Positions 31,295-36,898 of a stretch of DNA of 36,898 nt are shown here, one piece after another (the stretch's first letter is position 1; each line of letters begins with the position of its first letter). This DNA is from Pseudomonadota bacterium (GTDB lineage Bacteria; Pseudomonadota; Alphaproteobacteria; Rhizobiales; Hyphomicrobiaceae), in assembly GCA_023405815.1 (NCBI GenBank), contig JAEXXM010000061.1, positions 1 to 36,898 of the forward strand. The letters are read 5' to 3'. Below the pieces are notes generated by a model, which had not been told where the DNA came from, did not search any database, and was given only the letters and a program-made list of their open reading frames with translations. A program made the translations under genes and the position numbers.

Positions 31295-31837
31295 ATGCGC
31301 AAAGCTCTGTTCAAGAATCTGCTTCGGACCCCGCTGACGGAAGCCCCGCCGGCGCACGATGCGGCTATGCTCGCCGAGCTCTCAGAGAAGCTCGACACCA
31401 CGGCACGCCGTCGTCTCGGCCGCAGTCTGTCGATCCGTGAAGTGGATGCCGGGTCATGCAACGGATGCGAGCTCGAGATCCACGCACTCAGCAATGTATT
31501 TTATGACTTGGAGCAATTTGGACTCCGCTTCGTGGCCTCTCCGCGCCACGCCGACGTGCTGCTCGTCACGGGTCCGGTTACCAAAAACATGCGCGAGGCG
31601 CTCGAACGCACGTATCGGGCAACGCCGGACCCGAAGTGGGTGGTTGCGGTCGGCGACTGCGCGTGTGGCGGCGGCATCTTCGCCGAAGGCTACGCCTGCG
31701 TGGGCAGTGTCGCGAAGGTGATCCCTGTGGATCTCCACATCCATGGTTGTCCGCCGAGTCCGACGGCTCTCCTACAAGGACTCATCGCGCTGCTCGAAAA
31801 GACCGCCGAAGTGACCCTGGGCCGTACTACAAAATGA
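31295..31837 (+). CDS. hyfI: Hydrogenase-4 small subunit-like FeS protein (NuoB type)
   Basis: The 180-residue protein is the NuoB/HycG homologue. Four cysteines expected for the proximal [4Fe-4S] cluster are in place: Cys55 and Cys58 in GSCNGCELE, Cys122 in GDCACGGG and Cys152 in HIHGCPPSP. The CxxC spacing at the first pair is the hydrogenase-type arrangement, unlike the adjacent cysteines of NuoB. So the electron-carrying cluster is kept although the partner large subunit has lost its NiFe ligands. The ATG at 31295 has GAGGTGAG upstream and follows hyfG by 12 bases; it is the last gene of the operon in the window. No ferredoxin-like (HyfA/HyfH) subunit or maturation gene follows. Confidence 0.92.
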   Translation: MRKALFKNLLRTPLTEAPPAHDAAMLAELSEKLDTTARRRLGRSLSIREVDAGSCNGCELEIHALSNVFYDLEQFGLRFVASPRHADVLLVTGPVTKNMREALERTYRATPDPKWVVAVGDCACGGGIFAEGYACVGSVAKVIPVDLHIHGCPPSPTALLQGLIALLEKTAEVTLGRTTK

Positions 31838-31928
31838 GGGGCAAGTTCCCCCGCTGCAGCGCTGCCATTTCCGCTGGTGACCCTCCTGACATTGCTAGAG
31901 AGAGGTAAATGTCTGCTCTGGGCTCTTT

Positions 31929-32123
31929 TCAACTGCGGAAGCCGCGCATCCATTCGGTGGCGAGCCAAAGCATTAACCCAAGAATGACCCAGAGAGCATT
32001 CGTACCGAGCGTGTAGTCGGTGAGGTAGGACGGCGTATCTCCGGAAAGGATGCGCCACAGAACATAGGCCGTCACACCCAAGTACGCGGCCCAGCCGACG
32101 ACCAAAGCTGCACCAATTGCCAT
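31929..32123 (-). CDS. Small two-helix membrane protein
   Basis: The 64-residue frame, from the ATG at 32123 (AGGTGAG 8 bases upstream), encodes two hydrophobic helices. One starts AIGAALVVGWAAYLGVTAYV; the other is NALWVILGLMLWLATEWM. They are joined by a polar loop (LSGDTPSYLTDYTLGT) and end in a basic tail. The TTG at 32129 is an alternative start. The family is not recognised. It lies 70 bases downstream of the autotransporter gene on the same strand and converges on the hyf-like operon. Similar tiny inner-membrane proteins are common and often bind or stabilise larger complexes, but nothing specific is visible. Confidence 0.55.
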   Translation of the reverse strand: MAIGAALVVGWAAYLGVTAYVLWRILSGDTPSYLTDYTLGTNALWVILGLMLWLATEWMRGFRS

Positions 32124-32193
32124 TCGCAAGGCTCACCTTCGTCTTTGCCGCGGCAACTAGCTGCGCGGCGGACATCCGGCGATCGCTGGAACA

Positions 32194-35100
32194 TCAGTAG
32201 TTCAGGATGAAGCGTGCGCTGCCGGAGTGTACCTCGATATTGTCCTCGCCAAAGCGCCCATCATAGGAGAAGCGCAGGTCGAACCCATCCGCGGGATCGA
32301 GCACGTCGATGCCGGCGGTGACATTGGCCACGGTCCTGTCGAGATCGCTGACAGAGCCGAACGTGGCGGCACTCGCCGGTGCACCCTCAAACGTCGAGTT
32401 GATGCCCAGGGTGTTTTCGCTGAAGCGGGTCACGCCGCCGCGGATGTACGGCCGGAACAGCACACCGTGCTCGTTCGTAAGCTGGGCGCCGAGCTCGAGC
32501 GATGGGCTCGCCGCGTAGACCCACTCGCCTTGGTTGGCGAATTGCAGGTTGAGGGCCCCAAGGCCCGTCTCCTCAAAGGCACGCGTCGCAAGATACGTCG
32601 CCGTCAGATCGATGATCGGCTTGGCATAGAGGTTACCGGCGGTGAACAGTTGTGCCGCCCGGAGCTGGAAGTGCACGTGCGCGATGTCGTTATCGGCTTC
32701 GGCGCGGTTGGCACCCGGGATGATGAACCCGAGATCGACGATACGCGTCGTGTCGTACCAGCCGTAGCCGCCGGCGGCGGCCGCAGAAAGCAGCGTCGTT
32801 CCGGCCTGATACTCAGCACGCCGCCGAAGTTCATGCGGTCGCCCTTGCTGGAGAGGGACCTGCCGTGCTGGAAGTCCGTCTGCTCGTACTCGATGGCGCC
32901 GCCAGCGTGCAGATGCGGAGCCAGATAGAACTGGCCGCCGGTCGAGAACGCATACGAAGTCTCGTCCGTGGCGGAGAAATCGCGGGTGCTGTCTTTTTCA
33001 AGGTAGCCGCCCGACATGCGCGCCCAGAGACACTGACCTTCGGCGATGACGGTGCCGGTATCGCCGTCCACCGGGCAGCTCTGCAGGAGATTACCGAACC
33101 GCTGAGCCGAGAACAGAACAGGAGCAAGCATTGCCGCGTAGGGCTCGGCATGCACTCGCTCGAGCAGGTCGCTCAGCACGGCCTCGTCGCCCGGCTGCAG
33201 ATTGGCGAGGTAGGCGAAGTAGGGCGCCAGCGGCTCCGAACCGTCCCCGTTGAGCACAGTGTTGATGAAGTCTCCGACCGAGACCTGGTTGCGCGTCAGG
33301 TCGACGCCCGTCGGCGTGAAGTCGATGCCGTTGATGGCTAGCTGGACCTCGGTCGGCGTGAACACGATCCCGTAATCGACGGTGAGAGTGTCCTGCACGG
33401 TGATGCCGTCGTCGGTCGCTCCGCCGGCGGCGCGGATGAAGGTTTCAGGCGGCGACAGCACGGCAAGCCGCATCAGATGCGGCGTCAGGATGCCGCCAAC
33501 CCTCGCGCTTCCGGTTGCGTCGAGCAGGTCGGACGGCTCGACGCCGAAGGAGAAGTCGCCGATGAAATTGCCGGTGGTCTTCTGCTCGTAGCTTCCGGTC
33601 AGCGCCGTCGTCGTCACCGTCTCGTAGCCGCCCATGTCGATCTCGCCGGCGTTGTCAAAAGCGCCGCCATTGAGGTTGATGGTCGTGCGCGTTTCGATGA
33701 AGCCCCCGAGCTTGTTGGTCAGGCTGTTGCTGCCGCGACCGAGATCGATGTTGCCGGTTATGCGCCCTGCGCTGGTGACGGCCTCGTTGCCCTCGCCGCC
33801 GATGATGGCGCGCTCGCTCCTGGCGAAGATGTCGCTGCCGGCGCCGACGGTCAGTTTGTTGTTGGCGCCGCCGTCGATGATGATGGCCGCCGCCACGCCC
33901 GTGCCGTCGTCGAGCAGCTCGCCGCCTTCGATGATGCCGCCGTCCACCTCGACGGTGATATCACTGCCGCCGTCGCCGCCGATGCTCTGGGCGAAGATGC
34001 CTATGCCGTTGAGCGATGGCGAGAGAATGCTGCCCGTGTGGCGGACAAACACCGTGCCGCCCTTGCCGTGGCCACCCACTGTGCCGGCGAAAGCGGTACC
34101 GTCGGAGACGTCGAAGGTGTCGCTCTTGTCGCCGTCGCCGTTGAGATCGGTGTCGATCTCCGCCTCCGTCACCTCGACGGTATTGCCGGCGATACCGCCG
34201 CCGCCGCCGACCGACTGGGCGAAGATGCCGATAGAACCAGCGCGCTCTAGCTCGTCCGCGCTCTTGCCGCCCGTGACGATGATGTTGCCGTTCGTGGTCA
34301 CGCTCACGGCGCCGCCGTCGCCGGTGATGCCGTTGAGGAAGTCGAAAACCTCGCCGGTGTTGAGCGTGATCGACGTGCCGTCGGTGGTGAACGCCTTCTG
34401 CAGAAACTCGACGAGCTGCGAGCCGCTGAGGCTGTCGATCTGCGCCGACAGCGTGGGATAAGCCGCCTTGAGGCCGCTGGTGATTGCCGTCTTCATGTCG
34501 ACGCCGGCCTGATTGAGTGCGGCAAGCAGAGCAGCGGAGACGCCTGCATCGAGGCTGCCTTGCTGGCCGGTCAGCGGATCGGCCGGCGAGTATGCGAGTG
34601 GATCGCCGGTGGCGCCACCGCCATAGAGTGCGGCGAACTGCGCCAGCAGCTCATCGGAGATCGGCAGGCCGTTCTCGTCGATATCCGTCTTCTCGTCGTT
34701 GCCGGCTCCGAAGCCGAACATCGCCTGCGTCTCGGTGACCTCCGTGCTCGTGATCGTGCCATCGCCGTCGAGGTCGACCCCGGGGACCGAGGCGCCGGAT
34801 GCATACTGTCCGAACTGGCGCACGAGCTTGGCTTCGTCGCGCCCGAGGCCCTGGATGCCGAAGGTGATGTCGCCGGCGAGGCCGCCGCCGCCGCCGACGG
34901 ATTGGGCGAACACGCCGAAGCTGCCATTACCTTCGGTGATGATGTCACCGTTGTTGACGACGGTGACTTTGCCGCCGTCGCCGGCCGCGCCACCGAGGCC
35001 GCCGATGCCGATCTTGCCGACGTTGGTGAGGAAGGCCTGGCCGCCGGTACCGCCGCCGCCGCCCACCGACTGGGCGAAGATGCCATGCGAAGCATCGCCC

Positions 35101-36898
35101 GTGGTTTGGATCGACGCCGTCGCCACCGAGCCGCTGCACGTACCTGTGCCGGCGTCATAGGTTGCGCCGTTGCAGACGAATACTTTGCCGCCGTCGCCGG
35201 AGGCGCCGCCGAAGCCGCCGACGCCGACGCCGAAAGTGGGCAGGAACGTTTTGCGCGCGAGGTCTTTCAAGCCTTCCTTGAAGCCTTTGCGGCGGATGGC
35301 CTTGATCAGCTCGCCGCGGAAGCTGCGCGCATTGCCGAAGTCGGCCGCGCCGCCGTCACCGCCACCGCCGCCGACCGACTGGGCGAAGATGCCGTCGGAG
35401 AGGTTGCCCGCGGTGGCGATATCGCCCGTGTTCGACACGGCGACGAGGCCGCCGTCATTGCCCGTGCCGCCAAAGCCGCCGATGGAGAAGTCGCCGGTGA
35501 AGCCGCTCGAGCCCTTGCCGCCGGTACCGCCGCCGCCGCCGACCGACTGCGCGTAGATCGCAGTCGCCTGCTCGCCGAGCGTGACGATGGTGCCGGAGTT
35601 GTCGACCGTCACGGCTTCGCCGATGCCGCCGGCACCACCGAAGCCACCGAGCGCAAGCTTGTACTTCCAGGTGCGGAACTGCTTCTTGTAGGCCTCATCA
35701 TCCTCGAACAGCGCCGCGAGCTCGGCGCTCGATACGGACGAGTTGCCACCGGTACCGCCGCCGCCGCCCACGGTCTGCGCGAAGATGCCGATCGAGCCCG
35801 TTCCGAAGGTCAGGATGTCGCCACTGTTGGTGACATCGACGGTGCCAGAGTTGCCGCCGGCGCCGCCGAAGCCGCCAACGGTCACGGTGATCTGCTTGCC
35901 GGGCTTCAGGTTCTTGCCGATGGTGGTGTCCTTGCGCTGCAAGGTGAAGCCACGCGTATCGCCGCCGGCTCCGCCGCCGCCGCCGACCGACTGGGCGAAG
36001 ACGCCGTAGGCTCCGTGATAGACGGTGATAATCTCGCCGGAGTTGTCGACGATGACATCGCCGCCGTCACCGGCCGCGCCACCAAAGCCGCCGACCGCGA
36101 GCGCGAGCGAGGTCGAGTTGCTGGCCGCTGCCGCTGCTGAGGCCGAAGTGCTGATGCCGCCGGAGCCGCCGCCGCCGCCGACCGACTGGGCGAAGATGGC
36201 GTGGCCGTCCTTGCCGAAGGTCCAGATCGTACCGTCGTTGTCGACATTGACGGTCGAGCCGTCACCGCCAGCGCCACCGAAGCCTCCTACCGAGACAGCG
36301 AGGCTGTGGCTATTGGCGCCATAGCCGCCGGCGTATGCGCCGCCGGCGCCGAGGTGGAGATTGTCGAAGTCGCCCGAGACGACCTTCGAGACGGCGCTGT
36401 CGAGGATGAAGTTCTCGCCCCACACATCGTCGCCAAGGCCGGTGTCGCCGCCAGCACCGCCGCCGCCACCGACCGACTGAGCGAAGATGCCGCGCGCACG
36501 CTCGCCGAGGGTGACGATCATGCCCGAGTTGTCGACGGTCACGGTTCCGGCGTCGGCGCCGGTGCCGCCGAAGCCGCCGACGGACGCGGCGAGATTGTAG
36601 TTGTTGGACGACTGGTTGCTGGCGCCGACCGCAAAGGCGATCGAGCCCGAGAATCCGCCTGCCCCGCCGTCGCCGCCGATCGACTGGGCGAGAATGCCGT
36701 GCGCGTACTGGCCGCCATGCGCCTCGTTCGCGTCACCTGTTATGATCGTGCCAGCGTTGTCGACAACGACTGCGCCAGCGACCGCGCCAGCGCCGCCGAA
36801 GCCGCCGACGGTCAAGGCCGCGTTGACGGAGCTGTTGCCGTCGGTTGCCGCGTTGAGCACGGCGCCGATGGCGCCGCCGCCGTTGCCGCCCTTGCCGC
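32194..36898 (-). CDS. Giant glycine-rich autotransporter, frameshifted, N-terminus beyond right edge
   Basis: The frame is open from the right edge to about 32805 and, one base later in phase, on to the stop at 32194, about 1567 residues in all. From N to C: eleven modules with IFAQSVGGGGGxGG cores and VGGFGGAGG/VDNSGxIxTxG blocks (a beta-helical passenger), an insert with EF-hand-like loops (34650-34775), a linker, and a C-terminal autotransporter barrel (about 32194-33080) starting near LWARMSGGYLEKDSTRDF. The barrel ends SARFILNY, an aromatic-ended strand typical of type V secretion. Reading 32770-32840 in two phases shows a lost base at about 32801-32810. One side ends MNFGGVLSI; the other resumes AGTTLLSAAAAGGYGWYDTT, clearly barrel sequence. 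Function is probably surface adhesion. Whether the shift is real or a sequencing error is open. Confidence 0.85.
33968..36690 (-). repeat. Eleven repeated glycine-rich modules in the autotransporter passenger
   Basis: The coding sequence for (I/V)FAQSVGGGGG recurs at about 36680, 36470, 36182, 35985, 35766, 35546, 35371, 35065, 34898, 34210 and 33980. Most spacings are 167-306 bases and one is about 690 bases, where the EF-hand insert lies. The outer copies read QSIGGDGG. The repeat DNA is GC-rich (runs of gccgcc), creates long false open frames on the opposite strand and is prone to recombination. Confidence 0.85.
34650..34775 (-). other. Pair of EF-hand-like calcium loops in the autotransporter insert
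   Basis: The first loop, DLDGDGTITSTE (34740-34775), fits the canonical EF-hand loop D-x-D-G-D-G-x-I-x-x-x-E exactly. The second, DIDENGLPISDE (34650-34685), is a near-match (D-x-D-x-N-G-x-x-I-x-x-E). The loops start 30 residues apart, close to the spacing of a paired EF-hand. A third Asp-rich stretch, DTDLNGDGDKSDTF, is encoded at about 34121-34160. Calcium binding is inferred from the motif. Confidence 0.6.

Noticed and set aside
31690..32175. Minus-strand frame of 161 codons at the hyfI end
   Set aside because: It overlaps hyfI antisense and the small membrane protein in another phase; its composition is not protein-like.
34560..36140. Plus-strand frame of 526 codons opposite the autotransporter
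   Set aside because: It is a low-complexity Ala/Asp/Gly shadow of the repeated modules, with no ribosome site or known domain.

Overview
The window is GC-rich, densely coding DNA with the gene content and codon habit of an alphaproteobacterium, most likely a member of the Hyphomicrobiales (Bradyrhizobium/Rhodoplanes/Hyphomicrobium-like). This assignment is inferred from protein style (SulP-UspA pairing, Hyf-like cluster, glycine-rich autotransporter), not from a marker gene. No tRNA, rRNA, CRISPR array or intact insertion sequence was seen. Layout: (1) 1-2208, minus strand: an iron-uptake set, piuC-type Fe(II)/2-oxoglutarate hydroxylase, a Sel1-repeat protein and the N-terminus of a TonB-dependent receptor that runs off the left edge. 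(2) 2372-5699: a 5'-truncated SulP/STAS anion-transporter remnant, a tandem universal stress protein, a YnfA-type small membrane protein, a hypothetical protein and a TauE/SafE-type permease. (3) 5903-10788: an ArsR-type repressor with a CxC thiol motif leads a tight run of a COG0701 (ArsP-like) permease, a secreted FmdE-domain protein, a CxxC mini-thioredoxin, an OsmC-like protein, a 69-residue protein and a ferric-reductase-like flavohaem oxidoreductase, with a small periplasmic c-type cytochrome converging on the end. This looks like one redox/metalloid-handling unit and is one of the two most interesting parts of the window. (4) 10970-24600: two paralogous acetyl-CoA acetyltransferases flank an ATP-grasp-like protein with a small ORF behind it, a TetR repressor divergent from an RND efflux pair (adaptor and pump, no outer-membrane channel), a second TetR, and two tiny secreted proteins. 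After the second thiolase come an alpha/beta hydrolase, a glutathione S-transferase, a SnoaL-like protein and a short XRE regulator. Both tetR genes have a recognisable promoter overlapped by an inverted repeat, consistent with autorepression. (5) 24677-31837: a six-gene hydrogenase-4/complex-I-like operon (hyfB, C, E, F, G, I order). Its 'large subunit' lacks both cysteine pairs that bind the NiFe centre, while the small subunit keeps the ligands of the proximal FeS cluster, so this is an Ehr-type, non-hydrogenase relative. (6) 31929-36898, minus strand: a small membrane protein and a very large autotransporter whose N-terminus lies beyond the right edge. Its passenger has eleven glycine-rich modules and an insert with EF-hand-like calcium loops, and its beta-barrel is interrupted by a single-base frameshift.
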